Source of the DNA: Parapristionchus giblindavisi
Lineage: Eukaryota > Nematoda > Chromadorea > Rhabditida > Diplogasteridae
Length of the DNA stretch: 64,000 nt
Direction of reading: 5' to 3'
NCBI GenBank assembly: GCA_943737045.1
Contig: CALSFV010000001.1
Location: forward strand, 1-64,000
Part shown: positions 10,126 to 20,664 of the stretch, one piece after another
Layout of the letters: every line of letters begins with the position of its first letter
How positions within the stretch are numbered: position 1 is the first letter of the stretch
Notes under the pieces: generated by a model
The model's database searches: none
The model's input: the letters and a program-made list of their open reading frames with translations, nothing else
What the model was told of the DNA's origin: nothing
Made by a program: the position numbers and the translations under genes

Positions 10126-13100
10126 TTAGTCTTTCTGTCGTGACAACCGATCATTTCGTTCCAATCTCGCCAAACTTTTCTTTGTGACCGTTACTGAACA
10201 ACCTCTGGTATCCTGTGATGACGGCTCGTAATTGCCCATGATGAAACTGCAAAAACGAAATATGAGTCAAAATATTTTTTTTTATTTCGTGGCCTTTTTT
10301 CTTCCTACTTTTGATTCGCCAATATGCACTTGTATTAGTGCATTCGCATTATGATTTAGTTAGATTTTAATTAATGAACTTCAAGGCAAACAAACATGAT
10401 GACCCAGGAAGAATTCTTTGCCGATTATGAGACTCTCATGTTTTCATGGAGTACTCTACACAGTTTATTTGCACTCGAATTTTTTGTACTTAATGAAGCA
10501 CCCTTGTAATAAATAAATGAATAGCTTACTCTCGATAAGGTTTCACGAAGTATAGAGTGAAGTAACAATTTAGCGAGGGTGGAACAGCTGCAGCCTGAAA
10601 ATTATACAAATGTGATTGAATTCAAAGAAATATTTTAAAACTTTTTATTTTTGATATTACGAATCGCCGAGTTTTAGATTTCTTTTCAATATCCACTTTA
10701 CATGTGTTCATCATGTGGTGTTAAAATCTTGGAAACGTAGATGGAAAAGTGAAAAGTAGTGTTAATTTTGTGATTGTAAAAGTACTTGGAAAAGTAGTAA
10801 AACAACACTCACGTAAAAGGTTTTTATTGTAAAATTTTGAGAATTACGAAGATGTGCTACTTTTCCATCTACTTTTACAATCAAAAAATTAACACTTATT
10901 TTTACTTTTCCATCTACTTTTCCAAGATTTTAACACCACATTAATCTACGAGCTGTAGTCATAGTCACTGGTCCCAAACTGCCCAAGACCGTAATCTATG
11001 GAAGTCACACGTCCGACGCTAACACTATCGGTAGCTGAATATCGGACATCCACGTATCCAAGTAAGTAAGTATAGTCATGAACTTACTCTTACAATTATA
11101 ATACATTGTGACTTCAAAGACATATTTTTTTACGTTTTATTTATTTTTTTTGATCGCCCAGTTTTTAATTTCTTTTAAATATGTGCTCAATGAGCACCGA
11201 GGGAAATAATTACAGTTATTGAGCGTATAAAAATCACTTGTTTCATTTGTAGAAGAGACTTTCTTGCTTTGCATGGTTCAGAAACTATGCCGATCTTTTT
11301 TATATATCATATAGCGCGCGGCGAAGGTCAGCCGGGTTAGAGAGAGGCAGCGGAGAGACACTCGAGAGGCGGGGCGAGATGTAGAAGGCTACATCTAGCC
11401 CGCCTCTCATGCAAGCACATTTTATACGCACAATATCCACACAATCAAAACAATATGCGTTATTCGTCAATAAAGCATTTTTAACCTTCCTTCGTTATCT
11501 ATTTGCAAAAATGAAACATACTTTCGACTCTTCTACATATATATAAATAAATGATTAAATAATGTTTAAATACCATGAACACGGCGCTTTCCACTAGTTC
11601 ATTGTGAATTAGATCCATAAATATCGCCATAAATGATGCTAAAGCGAAGACATAGACACTGGGCAGCATGGCATGGTAAGTTAGAGCCTTTAAATCAATT
11701 AATCAATCAATCAATATTTATAAATTCATTTTTCTTATCAGCACGTTTTGAAAAAGATTAAGTCAATCAAAATTTATCATGTTTGAAAGACGTATGCTGT
11801 GGTGTAATGCCGTGTTAATTTTCCGGAAATGGCACTCGGAAAAAGCAAAAGGGTGTTAATTTTGTCCTCTTGTAAATAGCATTGTAAAAAGCAAATATCT
11901 CGGTTGTCTGACTATTTATTGACTTCAAACCTGGTTTTTGGTTTAAAAACAGTGAAAATAACTTATAAACGAAGTCTCAAGTCTCTAGCTTTACTAAGAA
12001 CTAAGATATTTGCTTTTTACATGATTTTTTTTTCGCAGAAATAGTATAAAAAGTAGGAGAGAAAAAAAAAGAAGTATCTCCGTTCTTTGTAGAGCTATAG
12101 ACTTGAAACTTCGTTTTTTATGTTTTTTTTCGTGATTTCTAACCCGAAACCCAAGTGTGAAGTCTCTAACTAGTCAGGGAACAGAGATATTTGCATTTAA
12201 TAATGCTATTTTCAAGAGTACAAAATTAACACCCTTTTGCTTCTTCCGAGTGTTATTTCTGGAAAATTAACACCACATCAAAGAAACGCTCAAATCTTAA
12301 ACGCGCGAAGCTCTCCGCTCTCATAACCTCGATTTTGACCACAGAATGCGGATAAAGCGAAGAGTTCCAAAGTGTCTGTATAATGAAAGCGGATGACGAA
12401 TCTTTTAAACAGACAACATAAGATTCAACAAAGAACTGACATTTATAAGGTTTTTGTGGGCCGTCCTTGTTTTCTCGCTCATATGAAAGGCTCGATTGTT
12501 GAGCAGTTCGAGGGACTGAAAAGATCAAAGATCAAAGAACAAAGATCAAAGTTAGACCTTATGTCTCGTGTAAATGATAATAGCGTAGGAAGGAGGCACT
12601 GAACAGACAACATAAAGAATCGTGAACAAAACTAGAGGATCAAAGAAGCGGGTTGTTCCTGAAAATGTAATAAAAATAATTAATAATGTAATAATTGGCG
12701 AAGCTATTACCAGTTAACATGCTGCCGGACTCCAAAATTATCGGATAGTGTTCCTTGGCAAAACGTCTGACAAAATCGTCGTCCGCTTGTTGTGTGATTA
12801 AACTCGTCTAAAATCCAATTAACATTTACTTATGAGGCCGTTTGCTTAAGAGTCGAACAATGGTTGGCACAGACCAAAATTTCGATACCCTTAAAACTTG
12901 TGTATAGGGGTTATCGACCTCGCTGATGAAGATGTGCATAGTTATTTTGGCTCAAGTGGTACCGCAACGCCTGGACGCTATTACGGTATAATCACGTTTT
13001 CAAGCCGTTCTTGGTCCATGGTAGAGCTAGAGTTATGAAAATTGGGCTCCTGGGACAGAATTCGATTGCTTTGATGGCTGTCTACTTCATTAGTTTTGAA

Positions 13101-16018
13101 AATTTTCCAAAAGGACGATAGGTGGAAATTTTTATGGAGACAGTTGCGGCACTAGCGAGTATGACGGTTCGAACAGACGCGACGAGAGGATTCCAACGAT
13201 GTATTATGAACCATTATCTCCGTTGAGAAAGCTTTCATAGTCTCGTTATAGTGATCTGCGCCAGCATCAGGAGTTGTTTACGTCTCAATGCCGCGCGCTC
13301 CCTAGCCACTCTCTCATTTCCGCAAGCTCTCTCGCCTCCCTCGAGAGTGCGAGATAGCGTGCGGAATTGAGAGACTCCTCTTGCAAGGCGCACTTCACCA
13401 TATCGAGACTATGAAAGCTTTCTCGACGGAGATAAGGGCTCAAAATACATCGTTGGAATCCTCTCGTCACGCCGGTTCGAACTGTCATACTCACTAGGCT
13501 CGCAACCGTCTCAATCAAAATTTCCACTTATCGACCTTTTGGAAAATTTTCAAAACTAATGAAGTAGACACCCATCATCGCCATCGAATTCTGCCCCTAG
13601 GAGCCCAATTTTCATACCTCTAGTTCAATTTCAATAATGCGCATCTTCATCAGCGAGGTCGATAACCCCTTATACACACATTTTGAGGTTATCAAAATTT
13701 TTGGCCTGTGCCAACCCTCCTCCAGATTTGCCCGACTCTTACACAAACGGCCTCATTTCCCAATTTACATTAGACGTACCCCTTGAAATAGGCAAGGAAC
13801 TGCTAAAATTAAAATAAAAATCATCAACTGTTTCTTCGAAGGTGTTGGATGTGAAAGGATGTAGTACCTGCAATTATATGAGGCCGTTTGCGTAAGACTC
13901 GACTAAGTTCCGGCACAGTCAAAAATCAAATTTTGGGGATCGGGGTTCTCAAGGGTGCTGATGATGATGGGCATGTTCATTTTTCACCTAGATCCACCGT
14001 TGAGGCCAGACGACGTCTCGTTGAAATAGCGTTTTTAGTCATTTCTCGCCACCCGATCCTGAAACCATTGCGGTCCGATCTATGTATCTCGCAAAAATAT
14101 CTTTTGCCTTTGACTGAAATTCCATTTTAGAAAATTCATGAAACACCTTCATGAAAAATGAGTTAGACAGGCGTGATCGCCATCATATTCTGCCCCGGAG
14201 GGTATAGTCTGCAAATTTTAGCATCATCGTGTGACGAGAAAAGACTGAAAACGCTATTTCAACGCGACGTCGTCTCGCCTCAACGGTGGATCTAGGTGCA
14301 AAATGAACATGACCACCTTCATCAGCACCCTTGATAACTCCGATACACAAAAATTGATTTTTTGACTGTGCCAGATTTCACTTATTTTAGTTGATTCTTA
14401 CGCAAGCGGCGTCATATTACAATCTTGTTGTTAGAAACAACAAATGCAATGTATTATACATTCGAAAAATTCCGCACAACTCGAGTTTTTTTGGACAAAT
14501 GTTCTAGAAAGCAAACCCTAATCTAAAATACAATAGCCATATTGTAATGTAAAACTACAGAGACTGCATAATGTGCGGAAATACATACCTGTACGCGAAA
14601 CTTGTAGTCATCACAAATAAAGAAAATACAAGTAAGCTAAGATAATACGCATATGCGATGTAGCAGGCCTTTGGTGAGACCAACCGACAAGGGCCAGCTG
14701 AGAGGAATAGCATATAGCCCGACACTGGGATTATCCTGAACAATTATTTATTTTTATTTTTTTGTAATAGATTATATATTTTTTAAATGTTTGCGCATTT
14801 ATAATAATATACTTTGTTTGTCACATTAGCAATCTCTCTGAAAGAAATGATGACAAATATTATTATTAAAGAAGGGGACCCACGAGTTTTTTCGTTACTA
14901 AACTGGCCAGGCAGAACTATAGATCACATCTTCCTATACGCAAAAACAATTTTCTCTAAAATTTGAGGTGCCCCGGCATGTAGTAAACCGAGCATAAAGT
15001 TCATTGATCCCCCAGGGAACGGCGCGAGTTTTTGAATTTGAAGGACAAATATATAGAAAGTTGCAAACGGGAATCGAACCCGCGTGTCGCGGTTACAAGC
15101 GCTGACTACTAACCACTGAGCTACGCACTCTATGCGATCAATCTCTCAAATCTAATAGAGAACATAATGTCGCTTCCTATGTCCCACGCTCTTCTTGTCA
15201 ATAACGCACCCCAAATCTCGTGGGTCCCCTTCTTTAAGGATTCAATGAAGTAGCTACTATTTACAAGGTTTCATAGATTGATATGCCAAACAAATGACGA
15301 TTAGGGAGACATTTAGAATCAAAAAAGAAAAAAACCTTTGCATGAGGAAGAAATCGAAGATGTTCGTGAGGAGATCTGAGAATGAAGAAAAGAAGATCAG
15401 CATTGAGTAGGGCTGAAAATAAAGTATTATTATTATTTTTTTTAAAAATTTTTTTGCTTTCTACTTATTATTTTTCAACCAATTCTCAAGCACCATCTCA
15501 GAAGAGAAAGAAAACAATTCGTGCAAAAGGTTTTGAATTTTGTTCACGGGTGAATCCGCAATTGGAAAGAAACATAATATTGCAGAAGGGGATCCTCAAG
15601 TTTTTTTCTAGGCTAAACTGGCCATGCAGAACTATAGATAACATCTTCCAAAATGCGAAAACCCCCCCCCCCCCCAAAAACCATAGATGCTCAGGAACAG
15701 AAAGTGATCCGAGCTGAAAGTTCGTTGTTGCACCAGGGAATGCGCGATTTTTCAAATTTGACAGAGCTCTGACATCGCTATTCAGCAATGCTCCATAAGA
15801 TAAATATAGAGAAAATTGCTGAAGAGTGATGTAAGGGCTCTGAGTTTCAAAAGAGCTCGGGGTGTCATTGTAACTTTTATACGGTTGCAACGGTAAAGCA
15901 AACATACTCTTAGATAAGATGGAGTTCCTCGCATCACTGCTAATATCAGTGTGGAATTTCCGACAGAGCCTATGACGAAGAGTACGATGTGTCCGGCCAA
16001 TAGAAGATATTCGGTCAT
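10126..16018 (-). CDS. Srd-class seven-transmembrane chemoreceptor, copy 2
   Basis: Predicted Srd chemoreceptor. Ten exons, in coding order: 16018-15908, 15412-15336, 14735-14589, 13867-13780, 12807-12711, 12658-12558, 12515-12441, 11687-11574, 10594-10530 and 10246-10126. They join without frameshift to 331 residues; every intron is GT...AG (the exon 6 donor GTCTAA is weak). Landmarks: TM1 LFVIGSVGNSTLILAV, TM3 SAGPCRLVSP and TSFAYR, loop SEKTRTAHKNL, TM6 ALTYHAMLPS, TM7 end FVKPYRE. It is closest to the gene at 31151-34055. Its span is twice that gene's because introns 2, 3, 4, 7 and 8 hold palindromic elements and intron 1 a fragment. The reading frame is nevertheless intact, suggesting the gene is still under selection or was hit recently. 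Confidence 0.87.
10714..10940. mobile_element. MITE in intron 8 of Srd copy 2 (TGTGGTGTTAA ends)
   Basis: 227-bp imperfect palindrome with termini TGTGGTGTTAAAATCTTGGA and its inverse, and internal repeats of 'acttttccatctactttt'. The outer heptamer TGTGGTG is shared with the element at 11798-12277, so the two are related. No ORF. Confidence 0.7.
11195..11400. repeat. Dispersed repeat, inverted copy at 39078-39225
   Basis: Block containing 'catggttcagaaactatgcc', a TATA-like 'tatatatcatata', and 'ggtcagccgggttagagag'. The inverted counterpart lies at 39078-39225 with about the same order of motifs. Nature unknown; ends are not clearly inverted repeats. Confidence 0.5.
11798..12277. mobile_element. 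480-bp palindromic MITE in intron 7 of Srd copy 2
   Basis: Arms of about 100 bp: TGTGGTGTAATGCCGTGTTA... at left and ...GGAAAATTAACACCACA at right, with subterminal 'gcaaaagggtgttaatttt' matched by its inverse. The centre has repeated 'agatatttgc' segments. No ORF. Confidence 0.7.
12832..13756. mobile_element. 925-bp palindromic element in intron 4 of Srd copy 2
   Basis: Ends ATGAGGCCGTTTGC...GCAAACGGCCTCAT with arms of about 400 bp that match after inversion ('ggttatcgacctcgctgatgaag' region at left, inverse at right). Its termini match those of the next element at 13878-14415, so both belong to one superfamily. No transposase. Confidence 0.75.
13878..14415. mobile_element. 538-bp palindromic element in intron 3 of Srd copy 2
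   Basis: Ends ATGAGGCCGTTTGCGTAAGA and TCTTACGCAAGCGGCGTCAT with inverted arms of about 200 bp ('agatccaccgttgaggc'). It starts about 10 bp upstream of the exon 4 splice acceptor in the direction of transcription. It shares terminal sequence with the element at 12832-13756. Confidence 0.75.
14866..15237. mobile_element. TIR-bounded element with tRNA-like core
   Basis: Inverted ends TTAAAGAAGGGGACCCACGAG and the complement at 15217-15237 bound 372 bp in intron 2 of Srd copy 2. The interior at 15060-15131 is tRNA-like. Partial copies of the same ends lie at 15583-15665 ('aaggggatcctcaag', 'aaactggccatgcagaacta') and inverted at 62040-62105. The same 'aaactggcca.gcagaactatagat' block is kept in all three. 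Confidence 0.65.
15060..15131 (-). pseudogene. tRNA-like sequence (degenerate)
   Basis: On the minus strand: GCGTAGCTCAGTGG (A box) followed after normal spacing by GCGGGTTCGATTCCCGT (B box and T arm). A TGT anticodon could be read, but the acceptor strands do not pair and the D and anticodon stems are poor. It is therefore a tRNA-derived core of the surrounding mobile element rather than a working tRNA gene. Confidence 0.55.
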
Positions 16019-16740
16019 TTCTGGAATATAACGTCAAAACAAGAGAATACAAAAGGAAAAGGAGATTTTATGGAAATTTTTCATAATAGTTTTCAATTTT
16101 ACAATTTACTGTTTTGATTTACAAGGAAAATGAGAAAATGTTGTGAATGAGAATGTTCGATAAACACTTATTATCATCCCAAAAAAGCCAAACAGCATAG
16201 TCAATTGAGTACAGTAATTATGACAGGTGTCCAAGGGAAATGAGAAACTTATGACAGGTACAAACTCTGTGCCACAGAGTACTGGGGATAGTATTATATG
16301 AGTAAATAAGAAGGCAAATCATATGTGGCGTACAAGAGTCCAGAAAGTTGAAATGCGTGTGGAGACTTTTCTTAATTTCACTACGTTGCAAACACAGCAT
16401 GAAGGCACACCCCGAGTTCAAAGGCTGAAAATTCATTAATTTAAAATGAAAGAAAGGAGATAGTGTTAGTGTCAATTTTTAGTTTCACTATAGGATACAA
16501 GAAGATTTATGGAATATACCTTCAAATCGAGTGAAAACGATTGTTGGAGATTTTTCCATATTTTTCAATTTTGCAACTTTCTGTTTTGATCGTCATGGAA
16601 ACTATTATTGGAGTTTTATTGAGAGGTGCCTCACCAACTCAATTAAGAAAAAAATGAAATTCAATCGAAAAGTTGCATTTTTTTACGGAGAGAAAGGTCT
16701 ATGATTCTATGATTAGAAGAGCAATTCTGAGTAAAATTGG
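16019..16740. other. Upstream region of Srd copy 2, no further gene
   Basis: AT-rich DNA between the start of Srd copy 2 and the LTR element. It contains a repeated stretch: 'gaaaaggagattttatggaaatttttcataa' near 16060 resembles sequence near 16530. No exon is supported. Confidence 0.4.
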
Positions 16741-16744
16741 ATAG

Positions 16745-17111
16745 TGTACGAAAGTAACTTTAGCCGGAGTTCTCCTTTTGCTGTGATACCACAAGACCAA
16801 AGACCAAAGATCAATAAATATAAACTTTATCTACACTGACTAAGACGAAACACAATCCAAGACGAACTACTACACAACCTCACTCTACTACGACACGAGT
16901 CCCAGACTAAAGATATTACAACGATAGACACGACATCAACTTACAATTATGGTAATGGACCATAATTGATTACAATGCAAATTAAATGAGATATACAAAG
17001 AAATGCAAAAGTAATATAATTAGCATAATGACTATAACACATAATACAATTACAAAGATCAAATATCTATAGTAGGAGAGTTATCACAGGGCTGGGTCTC
17101 CAACCCTAACA
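16745..17111 (-). repeat. LTR (3' LTR of the minus-strand element)
   Basis: 367 bp; TGTACGAAAG...CCTAACA in plus-strand view, so TG...CA boundaries both ways. Contains 'gaccaaagaccaaagatcaa'. The end of the second coding frame runs about 50 bp into it and stops at 17059. Confidence 0.92.
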
Positions 17112-18978
17112 TCTCCCTCCTCCTCCTCCAGCATGTCCTCATGCGAACAAAATTCTTCTTAACACGAAATCCTCGAGACGAATTAATAACATTATAACGA
17201 CATTCTTCTTTCTTCCTTACTCCAAATCCTTGAGATGAATTCACATAGCAACGACATTGATTGGTACGGTCACAATTCGATCGATATTCGCAATCGTTAT
17301 CGATTATATGATCAGATGAACTCACGTCGTAATCCTCTTTACGACCTCGATCAATCATCGTATCTTTACAGCACTTCAAGCTATTCCTCTCCAGATATCC
17401 TTTCCGCACAATCCTTCCATACCCATCATTATATCCTTTATCCTGACCATGTTCATATTTCATTCTACCACGGAATCTACCCCATTCCGTAGGATTACAA
17501 CAAACGTATTCAGGTCTGTAGTGATTATCTCGACTGTGCTGTATTCGGTTTTGATTTGCACTTCGTTCAATCTGATTGACATCTTTGCCATTTCTAAACG
17601 ATTCGTGACAAATCTTAATGATCTCAACATTCTCCTCTGCCTCAATGTTGGTACAAGTATTGGTATCAATAGACACTGCTTGTTCTACCAAACATAATCT
17701 CTTATCGATATGACCATTTCGTTCATCTTTGCCACAATATCGTTTGACCACTTTAATCCAGTCCTCTTTATCCTTACTCTCCTTATCAAACCGATGATCT
17801 ACCATACTCCTATGCATTCCATCCTTATTCTGCTTAGGAGAGGTTACCATAGGTCCATGCCTATCACTATCATCGTGATGTACTCCTCTCAATCCAATCG
17901 ATACTCCCAACGAGAACAAAGCATTCATTCCAATGATCACATCTACATTACTATCACGTAGTACATGGAATGCCACTTCAGCCTTTTTACTGTTCTCACA
18001 TAGTTCCACTTCCAATTTACATCTACCAACGATGACCATTTCTCCTCTTGATGCATTCATTACACTTTCATTATGAGATGAAGATACGAAGTTGGCCTTC
18101 TTATCCGACTTCTTGATCTTCTTCATCATTTCGTACGAAATAACACTAACATCGGATCCAGTGTCAAGTAACACTTTCATACAGTGATTATCTACTTTGG
18201 CATCGATCAATAGTCTCTTTCCTACGTATGCATCAACACTAATACTATCTTGCTTAGATATGTCATGTATCACTAGTGCATTAATCTGTTTCCCATCTGG
18301 ACCAAATTCATTTGCACTCTGTGGTGATTGACCAGTGTTAGCATTCGGTGTAATGTGTTGTTCATTTGATCCATTGTTGATTCCATAACCATTCACTGAA
18401 GGTGGAAATCGAGTGAATGGATGATTCTGGGTGAACGAAGGTGGACCTTGATATCCTCCTTGACTACCATATCCTCCTCCATTACGGGCATATGAAGTAC
18501 ATACAGTAGACTTATCACCATTCAGTGGCGGTGGAAATTGAGTGAAAGGTGGATTCGAGACGAACGAGGGTGGACCTTGATATCCTCCTTGACTACCGTA
18601 TCCTCTTCCTTCATAGGTAGATGAAGGGCATACAGTGGACTTGTGTCCCTTTCCGCCACACTTGAAGCAATGTACATTGAAGAATGTAGGAGGATTAGGC
18701 GGGTTACCATGGGGAACCTCCGTTGATGGTTTATTCTTAGAGTTACCATTTCGCCCATTATCTTCCTCTCTCCTGCTCTTTTCAACAGTTCTATCAATGT
18801 ATTCCATTCTAAGCAAATACTCCTTCATTGCTTCATATGGATCATTGTCTCTCTGTGAGAGCAGCAATACTTCAGCATGCTCCTTTCTCCCTTCAACTAC
18901 TTTCAGTAAGTGAACAACACGCATCGTCTCAAGCATCTCTTTCTTATAGAGTTTACTAGTGTACTTTTCCATCTTCAC
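17059..18978 (-). CDS. Retrotransposon Gag C-terminus, zinc knuckle and aspartic protease
   Basis: Second frame of the LTR element, up to 639 residues. Residues 1-70 look like the C-terminal part of the Gag capsid region. A CCHC zinc knuckle (CFKCGGKGHKSTVC) lies at about 104-117. Next comes a duplicated segment of about 40 residues rich in Gly/Tyr/Gln/Pro (GYGSQGGYQGPPSF twice). A retropepsin domain spans about 260-365, with catalytic DTGSDVS at 272 and IIGMNALF near 350. The remaining 270 residues are rich in Arg, Asn, Asp and Cys with repeats ending near FRVKKN; I do not recognise this part and it has no polymerase motif. The last residues are encoded by the purine tract and the 3' LTR. 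The frame is open upstream of its first ATG, consistent with translation as a fusion to the upstream frame through a -1 shift. Confidence 0.8.
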   Translation of the reverse strand: MKMEKYTSKLYKKEMLETMRVVHLLKVVEGRKEHAEVLLLSQRDNDPYEAMKEYLLRMEYIDRTVEKSRREEDNGRNGNSKNKPSTEVPHGNPPNPPTFFNVHCFKCGGKGHKSTVCPSSTYEGRGYGSQGGYQGPPSFVSNPPFTQFPPPLNGDKSTVCTSYARNGGGYGSQGGYQGPPSFTQNHPFTRFPPSVNGYGINNGSNEQHITPNANTGQSPQSANEFGPDGKQINALVIHDISKQDSISVDAYVGKRLLIDAKVDNHCMKVLLDTGSDVSVISYEMMKKIKKSDKKANFVSSSHNESVMNASRGEMVIVGRCKLEVELCENSKKAEVAFHVLRDSNVDVIIGMNALFSLGVSIGLRGVHHDDSDRHGPMVTSPKQNKDGMHRSMVDHRFDKESKDKEDWIKVVKRYCGKDERNGHIDKRLCLVEQAVSIDTNTCTNIEAEENVEIIKICHESFRNGKDVNQIERSANQNRIQHSRDNHYRPEYVCCNPTEWGRFRGRMKYEHGQDKGYNDGYGRIVRKGYLERNSLKCCKDTMIDRGRKEDYDVSSSDHIIDNDCEYRSNCDRTNQCRCYVNSSQGFGVRKKEECRYNVINSSRGFRVKKNFVRMRTCWRRRREMLGLETQPCDNSPTIDI

Positions 18979-18998
18979 ACAGTACTCACCAGCAGTAT

Positions 18999-20480
18999 TC
19001 AGTTGAGTGCGTCTAGCTTCTTGCTATACTCTAAGTTAGCATATGGACTCTTTCCACTAACTTTATCCTCAAACCATTCAATCATATCCTTATATTGACC
19101 CTTATTCCTTATCTTGTCAGGCATAGTCAACCATATATCATTAGCTCTTCCACACAAGAATGATTCGAAATATGCAATTCTCATGTCGTCGCTTGCTGCA
19201 CCAAAGCGTAAAGTGAATTGTTTCATAAATGTATCAAACTTGTCATCCTTATTAGCATTGAATGAGCCTAATGGTGGAAGCTGTGCTAGTCTAGCTTGTT
19301 CAGCATTGATTCTCAATGTATTCTCCATTAATTTAGCCTGTTCAACATTGAAATTAACTGTCCTTTCCATGACTTTAACACAGTCCATTAATCCTTCAAT
19401 GACAACAGTACTATGGCTTGCAGTGGAGGGACCCGAACATGCACTAGTAGATGATGCGGAGCTACCCAGCGGCATTTGTCTCTCACGATTGTCAGTACAT
19501 CGAGGGATTTCAATATGCAAATCATCTTTCTCTCCAACCTTATGAAAAAATTTTCGTTGATCGATCATATTATGAGATCTACGAATTTCTGTCGGATAAT
19601 CACTGCGATTCCTAGTATCTCTATATCTGATATCGTTAGACGATACATTGAAGTTCTGTCTGTGAGATGGAACCTTGTCACTGTCACGATGATCCACAAT
19701 CATATCACTTCGAACCACACTTATATTCCTCAGTTCATCATTCTCTTTACTCAACTCATTAACAATGGTATCCTTTGTGTTCCAATCACGAGGAATATCA
19801 GATCTGTTATCACATCTTATTCCATTGTGCAAGTTTAGTATCATCTGATTTGACTGTTCCTGAAGATCTCGAAGACTTTCAATATTACTCTTCAGTGACT
19901 CTTCTGCCGATCTCGCAGTCATCTCTCTTGTACTAGAGCCAATGGAACTTCTTGATGTACTTATAACTGATCTATTATCGTTACTTCTACTATCTACAGT
20001 ACTCAATTCTTTGGATGATTTTTGATCTTCGATAGAGGTTCTCGATTCACGAATAATTGACAATAACTGTGACATGTTCAAAGTATCATTCCTCAATCCA
20101 TCTCTTATAAACATGTATAATCTCTCATGATTCGTTATTGTATTCTTCAATGTACTGATCTCTTTATGATGGTTAGCCTCCTTCTCACTATGATAAACTT
20201 CACGATTGAATATTCTTTCTTTCACATTACGAATATGCATATTGTTATCATTATGAATGCCTTTCAATTCCTCACGTAGAATCTTAATTATCGTGGTACT
20301 TTGGTCATTCAAATTCAATTGTGAGATTCGAGACATAGCCAAATCAGTAACATTAACAATGGAATCTAGTCTGTTATTCATTCCTCTCATGTACTCAATA
20401 AAACTCTTGTTATCATTCATGTCTGTTTGTGTTCTCGAAGTTGCATTCATATCAGTCATCTCTGATACAGTATGATTCAA
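18999..20480 (-). CDS. Retrotransposon Gag (N-terminal and capsid part)
   Basis: First frame, 493 residues. The N-terminal 230 residues are polar and likely coiled-coil (repeated Asn/Ser/Arg/Glu, heptad-like leucines and isoleucines). The last 110 match the retrotransposon Gag capsid pattern: FMKQFTLRFG, then YFESFLCGRANDIW and EWFEDKVSG. The frame stops at 18999, in the middle of the expected capsid region, and capsid-like sequence resumes in the -1 frame of the next ORF. The stop may be a programmed frameshift site or a lesion; no classical slippery heptamer is seen. Confidence 0.82.
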   Translation of the reverse strand: MNHTVSEMTDMNATSRTQTDMNDNKSFIEYMRGMNNRLDSIVNVTDLAMSRISQLNLNDQSTTIIKILREELKGIHNDNNMHIRNVKERIFNREVYHSEKEANHHKEISTLKNTITNHERLYMFIRDGLRNDTLNMSQLLSIIRESRTSIEDQKSSKELSTVDSRSNDNRSVISTSRSSIGSSTREMTARSAEESLKSNIESLRDLQEQSNQMILNLHNGIRCDNRSDIPRDWNTKDTIVNELSKENDELRNISVVRSDMIVDHRDSDKVPSHRQNFNVSSNDIRYRDTRNRSDYPTEIRRSHNMIDQRKFFHKVGEKDDLHIEIPRCTDNRERQMPLGSSASSTSACSGPSTASHSTVVIEGLMDCVKVMERTVNFNVEQAKLMENTLRINAEQARLAQLPPLGSFNANKDDKFDTFMKQFTLRFGAASDDMRIAYFESFLCGRANDIWLTMPDKIRNKGQYKDMIEWFEDKVSGKSPYANLEYSKKLDALN

Positions 20481-20664
20481 TTACAGTACACTAGCCCGAC
20501 TTACAAAGATCAAAGATCAAGTCCAATCAGTAAAAGTACCAATTATAATGGCGTGGGAATTAAATGAATCGACTTTCACACAAACGCGCAGTCACACAAA
20601 GATCAAGAGTTCAAAGATCAAAGATCAAATGGTGCCGGTGATACAAAGATCACAGATCAACCGT

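Noticed and set aside
12253..12528. 91-codon minus-strand frame with PRTAQQSSLSYERENKDGPQ
   Set aside because: It overlaps Srd exon 7 in another frame. The +1 reading gives the conserved receptor loop SEKTRTAHKNL with proper splice sites; the similar frame at 32071-32301 is the same shadow in copy 3.
15060..15131. Functional tRNA-Thr(TGT)
   Set aside because: Acceptor strands do not pair and the anticodon and D stems are poor; the sequence is inside a TIR-bounded element.
15498..16052. 184-codon minus-strand frame overlapping Srd exon 1
   Set aside because: Out of frame with the receptor. Exon 1 and its donor are conserved in all three Srd genes, while this frame runs through intron and a mobile-element fragment.
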